DNA of 64,000 nt from Lacisediminihabitans sp040549465 (GTDB taxonomy: Bacteria; Actinomycetota; Actinomycetes; Actinomycetales; Microbacteriaceae). How positions within the stretch are numbered: position 1 is the stretch's first letter; each line of letters begins with the position of its first letter. The stretch is from NCBI RefSeq assembly GCF_040549465.1, contig NZ_JBEPTL010000018.1:19799-83798 (forward strand). The letters are read 5' to 3'. The position numbers and the translations under genes were made by a program. Positions 44,094-51,680 of the stretch are shown in pieces. The notes beneath the pieces were generated by a model. That model was not told the origin of the DNA and did no database searches. It saw nothing but the letters and a program-made list of their open reading frames with translations.

Positions 44094-44518
44094 TGTGCTT
44101 TATCGTCGGTGCGCCATTGGGAGAAGAGAGCTGTCGCATCGCTCACGAAGGTGCCCTTCGCGGTATCTCCGCCGCAAGCGTAGATCCTGAGCTTCTGTGA
44201 TGCGGAGTGGGTGAAGGTGACGGTGATGCTCGTGGCCAGGCCGCCGGTGCATCCGTCGTTCATGGCGGTGTTGAAGTCGGTGAGATCGATCGAGTATTTC
44301 TTCACCAGCGTGCTGAACGCGGCGAGCTTGACCGGGTCGGTAACGTCGTGGGCACCGTCGTCGAAATTCGGCACGGCCTGCGACTGGTGGAACTCGAGGC
44401 CCTGGATGGGCGTGGCGGGTGCCGGTTTCAGAAGCACGTCGGTCACGAAGAGCACGGCGAGAGCGACCGCGACGACGACGGACATCCACGCGATGATCCG
44501 CACCGGACCGCGGCGCAC
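44090..44518 (-). CDS. Hypothetical membrane-anchored protein
   Basis: 142 residues with one membrane segment near the N-terminus (IIAWMSVVVAVALAVLFVT), so the remainder (~110 residues) is probably outside. There are two Cys residues (D-G-C-T-G-G, Y-A-C-G-G) that could pair. I do not recognise the family. GTG start at 44518. It overlaps the start of the frameshifted HTH gene (TGA within GTGA) and follows the 50-residue gene at 44520 with a one-base gap, so the three form an operon. Confidence 0.65.
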   Translation of the reverse strand: MRRGPVRIIAWMSVVVAVALAVLFVTDVLLKPAPATPIQGLEFHQSQAVPNFDDGAHDVTDPVKLAAFSTLVKKYSIDLTDFNTAMNDGCTGGLATSITVTFTHSASQKLRIYACGGDTAKGTFVSDATALFSQWRTDDKAQ

Positions 44519-44519
44519 G

Positions 44520-44672
44520 TCAGGCCGTTTCGACCGCGTACGTCTGTGCCGAGGCGACGTTCAGAGAACCGTGGTTACCCGGGTTGATGAAGAAGATGTA
44601 GACGAACCACACTGCGAGAGCGAGCGCGATGACGACACCGATGACGACAAAGATCTTGAAAGGATTGGCCAC
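44520..44672 (-). CDS. 50-residue single-pass membrane protein
   Basis: A GTG at 44672 opens M-A-N-P-F-K-I-F-V-V-I-G-V-V-I-A-L-A-L-A-V-W-F-V-Y-I-F-F-I-N-P-G, ending at the TGA at 44520. It has one membrane helix and a short polar tail, and no known domain. It is co-directional with the gene at 44090, one base apart, and 18 bases past the ribH stop (44690), so it may be a distal part of the riboflavin transcript. The size and hydrophobicity are compatible with a real gene; confidence is moderate. Confidence 0.6.
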   Translation of the reverse strand: MANPFKIFVVIGVVIALALAVWFVYIFFINPGNHGSLNVASAQTYAVETA

Positions 44673-44689
44673 GCACCAACTCTACAGAG

Positions 44690-45160
44690 CTAGCGGGCGA
44701 GGGCGCGGATGACGATGGCTGTCGCGACGGCTGCCTCGGCGGCCTCGGCTCCCTTATCCTCCTTCGAGCCGGGGAGCCCGGCCCGATCGAGACCCTGCTG
44801 TTCGTCGTCGAGCGTGAGCACGCCGAAACCCACAGGTTTGCCGGTGAGCACGCTCACCTGCGTGAGGCCGCTGGTCGCGGCATCCGAGACATACTCGAAG
44901 TGGGGCGTGCCGCCGCGGATGATCACGCCGAGGGCCACCACCGCGTCGGCGCCGTTCTCCAGCGCCGCCCGGCTCACGACCGGGAGCTCGAAGCTGCCGG
45001 GAACACGGATCTCGGTGACCTCGGCTCCGGATGCCGCGAGGGCCCGATGCGCGCCGGCCAGCAGGCCGTTCGTGATCTCCTCATGCCAACGCCCGGCGAC
45101 GATGGTCACCTTGAGCCCCGTTCCGTCGGAGGTGATCTCGGGTACGCCTTCGCCGCTCAT
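44690..45160 (-). CDS. ribH: 6,7-Dimethyl-8-ribityllumazine synthase
   Basis: 156 residues, catalysing condensation of the butanone phosphate from RibB with the pyrimidine from RibD. The N-terminal V-A-G-R-W-H-E-E-I-T has the pyrimidine-binding region. V-P-G-S-F-E-L-P-V is the second conserved stretch, and G-V-I-I-R-G-G-T-P-H-F-E-Y-V-S the third, with the catalytic His. Last gene of the riboflavin group; its ATG overlaps the ribBA stop (ATGA). Confidence 0.95.
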   Translation of the reverse strand: MSGEGVPEITSDGTGLKVTIVAGRWHEEITNGLLAGAHRALAASGAEVTEIRVPGSFELPVVSRAALENGADAVVALGVIIRGGTPHFEYVSDAATSGLTQVSVLTGKPVGFGVLTLDDEQQGLDRAGLPGSKEDKGAEAAEAAVATAIVIRALAR

Positions 45161-46461
45161 GCGATGTTTCCTTTCGGGGTTTCGAGGATGCGCTTGTGTG
45201 CCGCCGCAGCCTGCTCGAGTTCGGTGTTGTTGGGGAGGATGTGGCCCATCCGGTCGCGCTTCGCCTCGAGGTAGCTCTCGTTGAAGCTGCCAACCCCGAC
45301 CAGGAGAGGAACCTGCTCAGTCACTAGGATGCCGCGCTCGCGGAGCTGGCGCAGCTTCTCCGGGTTGTTGGTGATGACGCGCACCTCGGAGAGCCCGAGG
45401 TCTTCGAGGATCGCCACCGCCGCGCCGTAGTCGCGGCCGTCGGCGGGGAAGCCGAGGGCGACATTCGCGTCCAGGGTGTCGAGACCGTCTTCCTGCAGGC
45501 GGTACGCCTTCAGCTTGTTGATCAGGCCGATGCCGCGACCCTCGTGGCCGCGCATGTAGATCACGACGCCGCCCTCGGCCTGGATCTGGTCGAGCGCCGA
45601 ATCCAGTTGCGGGCCGCACTCGCACTTGAGCGAACCGAAGACCTCGCCGGTCAGGCACTCGGAATGCACCCGGATGAGCGCGCCGTTCTTCGGGTCGCCG
45701 GAGATGATCGCCAGATGGTCGGCCCCGGTCATCCGATCACGATAGGCGCGGAAACGGAAAGTGCCGTGCGTGGTCGGAATGTTCGTCTCGACCTCGAAGA
45801 TCACCCGCGACGATTCGGGGATCGGCACGGCGAGTGGCACCGCAGAGTCACAGTGCCATTCCTGGAGGTAGTCGATGAGGGCGGCGATGGTGATGACCGG
45901 GATGTCGAACTCTTCGCCCAGCGCGATAAGCCCGGGCAGCCGAGTCATCTCGCCATCGTCCGAGATGATCTCGCCAATGGCTCCCACCGGGATGAGGCCG
46001 GCAAGTTTGAGCAGGTCGATGGTCGCCTCGGTGTGGCCTGGCCGCTCCCGCACGCCGCCGTCAACGGCGCGCAGGGGGAGAATGTGGCCGGGCCGGTTGA
46101 GACTCTGCGGGGTCGATTCCGTGCTGGCGAGCACCCGCAAGGTGTGAGCCCGGTCGGCGGCGCTGATACCGGTGCTCAGCCGGTCGGCCGCGTCCACGGT
46201 CACGGTGTAGGCGGTGCCAAGGGGATCCTGGTTGTCGAGAACCATGTAAGGCAGTTCGAGTCGGTCGGCGATCTCGTTGGTCATCGGCGCGCAGATGAAG
46301 CCCGAGCTGTGACGGATCGCCCAGGCGAGCCACTCCTGCGTTGCGGACTGCGCGGCGAGGATGACGTCGCCCTCGTTCTCCCGGCTTTCGTTATCGGCCA
46401 CGATCACGGGGCGCCCGCCGCGGAGGGCATCGAGCGCCGTGGGGATGGCTGCGAGGCTCAT
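45157..46461 (-). CDS. ribBA: Bifunctional DHBP synthase / GTP cyclohydrolase II
   Basis: 434 residues from the ATG at 46461. The N-terminal half is RibB (R-E-N-E-G-D, N-R-P-G-H-I-L-P-L, G-H-T-E-A), which makes dihydroxybutanone phosphate from ribulose 5-phosphate. The C-terminal half is RibA (R-V-H-S-E-C-L-T-G-E-V-F-G-S-L-K-C-E-C-G with the zinc Cys, then R-G-H-E-G-R-G-I-G-L), the first enzyme from GTP. Open frame continues upstream past 46461 inside ribE, but is shadow. It overlaps ribE and ribH by 4 bases each. Confidence 0.95.
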   Translation of the reverse strand: MSLAAIPTALDALRGGRPVIVADNESRENEGDVILAAQSATQEWLAWAIRHSSGFICAPMTNEIADRLELPYMVLDNQDPLGTAYTVTVDAADRLSTGISAADRAHTLRVLASTESTPQSLNRPGHILPLRAVDGGVRERPGHTEATIDLLKLAGLIPVGAIGEIISDDGEMTRLPGLIALGEEFDIPVITIAALIDYLQEWHCDSAVPLAVPIPESSRVIFEVETNIPTTHGTFRFRAYRDRMTGADHLAIISGDPKNGALIRVHSECLTGEVFGSLKCECGPQLDSALDQIQAEGGVVIYMRGHEGRGIGLINKLKAYRLQEDGLDTLDANVALGFPADGRDYGAAVAILEDLGLSEVRVITNNPEKLRQLRERGILVTEQVPLLVGVGSFNESYLEAKRDRMGHILPNNTELEQAAAAHKRILETPKGNIA

Positions 46462-47090
46462 GAGTTTGCCTTTCCGGTCGTGCCGCTCTCCGCAGCGGTC
46501 GGAGTGAAAGCGAGGAGGCGCTGCACGTGACGGGCTAGGATGTCGGTTTCTATGTTGACGGAGTCGTGGGGGGACTTGAGGCCGAGGGTGGTCACGGCGA
46601 GGGTCTCCGGAATGAGGGAGACCTCGAACCAGTCGTCGCCGACCGCGCTCACCGTGAGCGAGACGCCATCCACGGCGATCGACCCCTTGCTCGCCACGAG
46701 GGGAGCCAGATCGGAAGAGAGGGTGAAACGCAGCACCCGCCACGCGCCGCCCTCGGTAACACTGAGCAGCGTGCTGGTGCCGTCGATGTGACCCTGCACG
46801 ATGTGACCGCCGAGTCGATCGTTCACCTGGGTGGCGCGCTCCAGGTTCACGCGCTCGCCGGGTTGCGGTGCCGCGAAAGTGCTCATCGCGATCGTCTCGG
46901 CCATGACGTCGGCGGTGAACCAGTCCGGTCCACTGTCGACGACGGTGAGGCAGACGCCGCTCACCGAGATCGAGTCGCCGTGACCAGCGTCGGAGACCGC
47001 GAGTGCTCCGCGCACGGTGATGCGCGCGGCATCCGCGCTCGGCTGCCACTCGATGACCTCACCGAGTTCTTCGATGATTCCGGTGAACAT
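46458..47090 (-). CDS. ribE: Riboflavin synthase, alpha chain
   Basis: 210 residues, two lumazine-binding barrels in tandem, each with the M-F-T-G-I-I-E or L-G-G-H-I-V-Q-G-H pattern. It dismutates two lumazines into riboflavin and the pyrimidine. The last ten residues trail off as usual. It overlaps the ribD stop by one base and is coupled to ribBA. ATG start. Confidence 0.95.
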   Translation of the reverse strand: MFTGIIEELGEVIEWQPSADAARITVRGALAVSDAGHGDSISVSGVCLTVVDSGPDWFTADVMAETIAMSTFAAPQPGERVNLERATQVNDRLGGHIVQGHIDGTSTLLSVTEGGAWRVLRFTLSSDLAPLVASKGSIAVDGVSLTVSAVGDDWFEVSLIPETLAVTTLGLKSPHDSVNIETDILARHVQRLLAFTPTAAESGTTGKANS

Positions 47091-48118
47091 TAGGTGCCTT
47101 CTTTCGGACGGGCGACGATCAGCAGGTCGTCGCCCAGTCGCTCGATGGTGTCGATGGTGAGTCTTTTCGCTTCGCCGATGGTGGTGACGCCGATGTCACC
47201 GAGGGCGAGCCTGTCGCCGCCGAGCAGGGCAGGGGCGAGATAGATGAGGTACTGGTCAACGAGCCCCGCCGCAGCGAAGGCGCTGGCGAGCGTCGGACCG
47301 CCCTCGACGAACGCATGACGGATGCCGAGGTCGAAGAGCGAGGAGAGCACGCTCTCGAGGTCCCGGCTCCCGGTCACGATCGGGGCCTGCGGGTGGCTGA
47401 AAACCCGAGCGTCGGCCGGTATCGTGCGCTCACCGATCACCACGGGAACGGGCTGGTGCGGCATCAGTTCACCCGCATCCCCGCGTGCAGTCAGTGACGG
47501 GTCGTCGGCGAGGACGGTCCCGGTGCCGACCAGGATGGCGTCGGCCTGTTCGCGCTGCTCGTGCACGCGCTGGCGTGCCGCCGTACCAGTAATCCACTGG
47601 CTGGTGCCGTCGGCGGCGGCCGCGCGGCCGTCGAGGGTGGCGGCCCACTTGACGGTGACGAATGGACGACGGAGGCGCTCGGCGGTGAGCCAGGTGCGCA
47701 TAGCCTCCCCGACCTCGTTCGCGAGTAAGCCCGACTCGACAATCACGCCGGCCTGTCGCAGGCGTTCTGCACCGCCGCTCGACTTCTGGCCGGGATCCGA
47801 GACGGCGTAGACGACGCGGCTGATACCGGCCGCGATCAACGCCTCGCTGCAGGGGCCGGTGCGACCGAAGTGATTGCACGGCTCGAGCGTGACGACGGCG
47901 GTCGCGTCTCGGGTCCGTTCTGGCGTGAGCTTGCCGAGAGCGTCCACCTCAGCATGCGGCGTTCCCGCGCCGCGATGCCAACCCTCCGCGATGATGGTGG
48001 AGTCGTCGCCGGCCGCGAGAATCACGCATCCGACCTGGGGGTTCACGCCGTACGCCGGACCGTGGGAGGCCAGGGACAGCGCGTGGCGCATAGCCCGCTC
48101 GATCGCTGTCTCGCTCAT
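47090..48118 (-). CDS. ribD: Bifunctional pyrimidine deaminase / reductase
   Basis: 342 residues. The deaminase half has the zinc site T-P-H-A-E-V-D-A-L and L-E-P-C-N-H-F-G-R-T-G-P-C. The reductase half has V-T-V-K-W-A-A-T-L-D-G-R-A-A-A-A-D-G-T-S, a C-terminal dihydrofolate reductase-like domain. It performs two steps after GTP cyclohydrolase II. First gene of the operon; its leader holds the FMN riboswitch. Confidence 0.95.
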   Translation of the reverse strand: MSETAIERAMRHALSLASHGPAYGVNPQVGCVILAAGDDSTIIAEGWHRGAGTPHAEVDALGKLTPERTRDATAVVTLEPCNHFGRTGPCSEALIAAGISRVVYAVSDPGQKSSGGAERLRQAGVIVESGLLANEVGEAMRTWLTAERLRRPFVTVKWAATLDGRAAAADGTSQWITGTAARQRVHEQREQADAILVGTGTVLADDPSLTARGDAGELMPHQPVPVVIGERTIPADARVFSHPQAPIVTGSRDLESVLSSLFDLGIRHAFVEGGPTLASAFAAAGLVDQYLIYLAPALLGGDRLALGDIGVTTIGEAKRLTIDTIERLGDDLLIVARPKEGT

Positions 48119-48165
48119 CCGGTCCTCATGTCCGCCCTGCTGGGCATTGGACGGGCTCCGGGATT

Positions 48166-48191
48166 GTGCGGTCGACGTCGCCGACCCGCAC
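48166..48191 (-). promoter_or_regulatory. Candidate expression-platform hairpin of the rib riboswitch
   Basis: GTGCGG and CCGCAC, extended by TCG/CGA, form a hairpin at 48166-48191, between the aptamer and the ribD start. It could be the terminator or the sequester element. No T run follows, which favours translational control. Confidence 0.4.
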
Positions 48192-48226
48192 CGCTCAGCC
48201 GATTTTCGTCATCGGTGAAGGGTGCG

Positions 48227-48375
48227 CGTGCTTCCTTCCATCCGGACTGAGAGACCTTGCGATCTCATAACCGTCGGTTTCGGAATTTCACCGAATCAGC
48301 CACAGCTTCAGTGTTCGAAGCCGCAGGTCGCGGACTATAACCGCCGGTTCGGATTTTCACCGACCCCGGAGCACG
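48227..48375 (-). promoter_or_regulatory. FMN riboswitch (RFN element)
   Basis: The complement carries the RFN core: GGGGTCGGTGAAAATCCGAA, ACCGGCGGTTATAGTCCG, then TCGGTGAAATTCCGAA, ACCGACGGTTATGAG and AGTCCGGATGGAAGGA. The outer stem pairs CGTGCT (48370-48375 in window coordinates) with AGCACG (48227-48232). FMN binding would shut off ribD-ribE-ribBA-ribH, the only operon downstream. The variable stem around CTGCGGCTTCGAACACTGA is short. Confidence 0.95.
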
Positions 48376-48507
48376 TTCTTTCTTTCGCTTGCAACTCTAG
48401 TCAACGTCGACCGCTGGCGAATATTCCCCGCCACGAAACGTCACGGCATTCCGGCCAGGTGAGTCGCCGTGACCTCGTCCATCACGAGCGACCTCCGTCC
48501 CTACCGA

Positions 48508-48595
48508 GTGCCAAATGAAGGCACTCGTGGGCATCTGTCCCCGGGTTTCCGGCACTCCGAACCCGTCACGAGCTGCCAGTGCCTTCATTTGGCAC
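48508..48595. repeat. Hairpin element family A, copy 3
   Basis: 88 bases, arms GTGCCAAATGAAGG (48508-48521) and CCTTCATTTGGCAC (48582-48595). CTCGTG and CACGAG extend the stem after a short bulge, and CCCCGGGTTTCCGG is the central palindrome. Each arm also self-folds here (GAGTGCC/GGCACTC; CAGTGCC/GGCACTG). It lies 30 bases beyond the trpS stop and ~130 bases from the riboswitch. Confidence 0.95.
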
Positions 48596-48625
48596 TGGCA
48601 GCGGGGGTTCGCGGCGTCTGATTCG

Positions 48626-49633
48626 TTACCTCCGCGCCAGGAAGCCGATCCTGTCGTAGACCTTGGCGACCGTCGCGTCCGCGATCTCGGCGGCGCGGTC
48701 TGCGTTGCCGGCCAGCACGCGATCGAGCTCGGCTGGGTCGGCGAGGAGTTCCAGCGCGCGGGCACGGATCGGCGCGAAAGTCTCGACGACGACATCCGCC
48801 AGGTCTTTCTTGAGATCGCCATAGCCGTGACCCTCATACTGCGTCTCGAGGGTCGGGATGGGGGTTCCGGCCAGCACGGAGTAGATGGTCAGCAGGTTGG
48901 AGACGCCGGGTTTCTCGACGGCGTCGAAGCGCACCTCTCGGGCGTCATCAGTCACCGCGGAGCGGATCTTCTTGGCGGTGACCGACGGCTCGTCGAGAAG
49001 CCAGACGATGCCCGCGGGAGATTCGCCCGATTTCGACATTTTGGAGGTCGGATCCTGCAGGTCGTAGACCTTCGCGCTCTCCTTCTGGATCTTGACGTCC
49101 GGTATCACGAAGGTCTCGCCGAAGCGGCTGTTGAAGCGCTGCGCGAGGTCGCGGGTGAGCTCGATGTGCTGGCGCTGGTCTTCTCCGACGGGCACGACCT
49201 CGGCGTCATAGAGCAGCACGTCGGCCGCCTGCAGGATCGGATAGGTGAACAACCCAACGCTGGTGGAGTCCGTGCCGCGCCTGGCCGACTTGTCTTTGAA
49301 CTGCGTCATACGGCTGGCCTCGCCGAAGCCGGTGATGGTGTTGAGCACCCAGGCCAGTTCGGCATGCGCATGCACTTGCGACTGCACGAACAGCGTTGAC
49401 CGGGCCGGATCGATGCCCGCGGCGATGTACTGCGCCACCGTGCGCCTGGTCTGCTCGCGCAACAGTGCGGGCTCCTGTGGCACGGTGATCGCGTGCAGGT
49501 CGACGACGCAGAAGAACGCGTCGTGCGACGCCTGCATCTCTTTCCACTGCACCAGCGCGCCGATGTAATTGCCGATATGCAGTGATTCGGCGGACGGCTG
49601 GATGCCCGAGAACAATCGAGGCTGAGAACTCAT
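48626..49633 (-). CDS. trpS: Tryptophanyl-tRNA synthetase
   Basis: 335 residues from the ATG at 49633. HIGH-type motif L-H-I-G-N-Y near the N-terminus, KMSKS-type S-K-M-S-K-S in the C-terminal half. Its length matches bacterial TrpRS (~330). An open frame runs 240 bases further 5' through a hairpin region, but family homology starts at M-S-S-Q-P-R-L-F-S-G. Its leader has a strong hairpin (49697-49766) and no recognisable T-box sequence. Confidence 0.96.
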   Translation of the reverse strand: MSSQPRLFSGIQPSAESLHIGNYIGALVQWKEMQASHDAFFCVVDLHAITVPQEPALLREQTRRTVAQYIAAGIDPARSTLFVQSQVHAHAELAWVLNTITGFGEASRMTQFKDKSARRGTDSTSVGLFTYPILQAADVLLYDAEVVPVGEDQRQHIELTRDLAQRFNSRFGETFVIPDVKIQKESAKVYDLQDPTSKMSKSGESPAGIVWLLDEPSVTAKKIRSAVTDDAREVRFDAVEKPGVSNLLTIYSVLAGTPIPTLETQYEGHGYGDLKKDLADVVVETFAPIRARALELLADPAELDRVLAGNADRAAEIADATVAKVYDRIGFLARR

Positions 49634-49696
49634 GTCAATAACTCTTTCACGACTTGCACATGATTCGCTGGTGGTCGGCGGCCGCGCTGTAACGGA

Positions 49697-49766
49697 GCGG
49701 GGTATCGGTGTGCCGGCCTGGGTGTGGCGGGCCTCTATGGGCGGGGCCGGTACACCGATGCCCCGC
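49697..49766. repeat. Long hairpin (type E) between xthA and trpS
   Basis: Arms 49697-49718 and 49745-49766 are 22 bases and complementary except at two positions, which would be G-U wobbles if the plus strand is transcribed and A-C mismatches if the minus strand is. Their cores are TATCGGTGT and ACACCGATG. It lies 12 bases past the xthA stop. The wobble direction suggests that the plus strand may be the folded one, antisense to both genes. Confidence 0.75.
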
Positions 49767-49778
49767 GTCCCCACAAAA

Positions 49779-50627
49779 CTAGATGACGTAGTCGACAACC
49801 ACGGGAGCGTGATCCGACCAACGCTCTTCATAGCTCGCCGCCCGGTCCACCGTGTAGTTCTTGACCCTGTCTGCAAGCGCCGGAGTCGCCACCTGGTAGT
49901 CGAGTCGCCATCCGGTGTCGTTGACGAAGGCTGCTCCGCGCGCCGACCACCAGGTGTAGGGACCGTCTACCTCTCCGGCCCACTTGCGGCCGATGTCGAC
50001 CCAGCCGAGGCCGGGACCCGTGGTGCCGTCCACGCCTTCGACGGTTTCGCCGAGCGGCCCGAAGAAACGGTCGAAGTAGGCGCGCTCCTTGTCGAGGAAG
50101 CCCGCGCTCTTGCGGTTGCCACGCCAGTTCTTGATGTCGATCTCGCGGTGCCCGACATTGAGGTCGCCCAGCACGACCGCGAGCTCGGAGTGCGCGGCGA
50201 CCTCAGGTAGCCGTGCCGTCATCGCGTCGAGAAACTTGTACTTCTCGACCATTTTCGGAGCATCTTCGGCGTTGCCGGAGTGCACGTAGGTGCTGACCAC
50301 GGTGATGATCTTTCCGCCGACCTCGTAGTCGGCCTCCAGCCAGCGCCCCGCACTGTCAAACTCGTCGGCACCGAGGTCGACGCGGTGGATCGTCGCTGTG
50401 TCGCGGCTGGCAAGCGCGACCCCCGCGCGACCTTTGGCGGTAGCTGGGTCGTGGAGGATGTTCCACTCTGGCCCGAGCAGTCGCTCGAGATCTTCGGTGG
50501 CGGCACGTACCTCCTGCAGGGCGAGGATGTCGACCCCGCTGCCGTCGAGCCACGGCGCCATTCCGTTACGGAATGCGGCACGCACCCCGTTGACGTTGAC
50601 GGACGCGATTCGCAGGGGAGTTGTCAT
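49779..50627 (-). CDS. xthA: Exodeoxyribonuclease III
   Basis: 282 residues, AP endonuclease of the EEP family. Metal and active-site signatures include S-V-N-V-N-G-V-R-A, A-L-Q-E-V-R (the metal Glu), G-D-L-N-V-G-H (Asp-Asn) and W-S-D-H-A-P-V (final Asp-His pair). Probably acts in base-excision repair. The gene at 50637 starts its stop 10 bases upstream of the xthA start, so the two may be one transcript. Confidence 0.95.
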   Translation of the reverse strand: MTTPLRIASVNVNGVRAAFRNGMAPWLDGSGVDILALQEVRAATEDLERLLGPEWNILHDPATAKGRAGVALASRDTATIHRVDLGADEFDSAGRWLEADYEVGGKIITVVSTYVHSGNAEDAPKMVEKYKFLDAMTARLPEVAAHSELAVVLGDLNVGHREIDIKNWRGNRKSAGFLDKERAYFDRFFGPLGETVEGVDGTTGPGLGWVDIGRKWAGEVDGPYTWWSARGAAFVNDTGWRLDYQVATPALADRVKNYTVDRAASYEERWSDHAPVVVDYVI

Positions 50628-50636
50628 GCCAAAAGT

Positions 50637-51599
50637 TTATCGACCACCACTGACCGGCCGCGATCGTGGGCGAAGGCGTCGTGGGGGAGGGACGATGCCG
50701 GATCGCCGGGCGAGAGTTGCGGCATCCTGCCCGTGGTCCGCCATGTCGATGAAGATCCAGGTTCCCGCGATCAGGATCACCTGGCAGATCAGTCCGAACC
50801 AGACCAGCAGGCCGAGGATCACCGCGAACGATGCGAGCAGCGGGTTCTTGCCCGCGCCGCCGATGATGGTCGCGCCGAGCACCTTGAGCATGCCGAGCGC
50901 GATCCCTCCGATCAGCGATCCGGGGATGAGGCGGTTGAGAGGTATTCGGATGTCGGAGAGCACCCTGAACAGCGCGGCGAGCACCACGGTGTCGATCACC
51001 AGCACGAGCAGCAGGCCGATCACCCGCGCCACGGCCAGCGCGAAGAAAGACCTGGTGTCGATCCCGAGCAGCCCGAAGAGAAAGTTGAGCGCGCTGGTGC
51101 TGAACACCGAGAGGGCAGCGGATGCGATGGTCACCGCCGCGAACGCGATCACGAACCCGAGGTCCTTGAGCTTCGCCAGCAGAAAGAAGGTCTTGTCGGG
51201 CCCGAGGTCGAACACGGCACGCACGGAGGAGCGCGCTGAGGCGAACCATCCGAGAGCTGTTACCAGCAATGCGACCAACGCCACGATGCTGCTCCAGTTG
51301 AGCACCCGCGAGGCGAACAGCGCGTTGAGGTCGATGGCGCCGCCGTTTCCGGTATCGATGAGGCCGGGCACGGCGGTCGACAGGGTGGAGACGACAGCCT
51401 CTTTGAGGGCTGGATCCGATTCGATGAACAGGCCGAGCACGGCAAAGCCGACAAAGATTCCGGCGAAGACGCTGTAGAGGGCGGTGAGGCTCAGGCCGCC
51501 CGCCAGTATCGGGCCGTTCTTCTCCGAGTACCTGGTGAAGACACGTGCGGCCCTGGTCTTCTGCACCCACGCGACCAGCGCCGTGATCCTCGCGACCAT
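50637..51599 (-). CDS. YihY/BrkB-family membrane protein
   Basis: 320 residues from the ATG at 51599 (M-V-A-R-I-T-A-L-V-A-W). Six or so hydrophobic segments; G-G-L-S-L-T-A-L-Y-S-V-F and A-G-T-W-I-F-I-D-M are characteristic of the BrkB/YihY group. The function is not known and the old name 'ribonuclease BN' is not supported. Open frame continues upstream into the ptsP strand and is shadow sequence. It has a basic C-terminus R-R-L-R-P-R-S-R-P. It is divergent from ptsP. Confidence 0.88.
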   Translation of the reverse strand: MVARITALVAWVQKTRAARVFTRYSEKNGPILAGGLSLTALYSVFAGIFVGFAVLGLFIESDPALKEAVVSTLSTAVPGLIDTGNGGAIDLNALFASRVLNWSSIVALVALLVTALGWFASARSSVRAVFDLGPDKTFFLLAKLKDLGFVIAFAAVTIASAALSVFSTSALNFLFGLLGIDTRSFFALAVARVIGLLLVLVIDTVVLAALFRVLSDIRIPLNRLIPGSLIGGIALGMLKVLGATIIGGAGKNPLLASFAVILGLLVWFGLICQVILIAGTWIFIDMADHGQDAATLARRSGIVPPPRRLRPRSRPVSGGR

Positions 51600-51680
51600 G
51601 CGTCCCCTTTCGTCGCTGCAAGCGTAACCATCCCGCAGGTAGAGTTGCCGCAGGCAGCCGACCCGAGGGAGAGGAAACCC

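Noticed and set aside
45157..47049. Extended ribBA frame of 630 codons
   Set aside because: The extra N-terminal part is antisense-like Arg/His-rich sequence inside ribE; conserved RibB sequence starts at 46461 with a proper overlap.
49633..49780. T-box or trp attenuator in the trpS leader
   Set aside because: No T-box consensus, no Trp-rich leader peptide; only the hairpin is visible.
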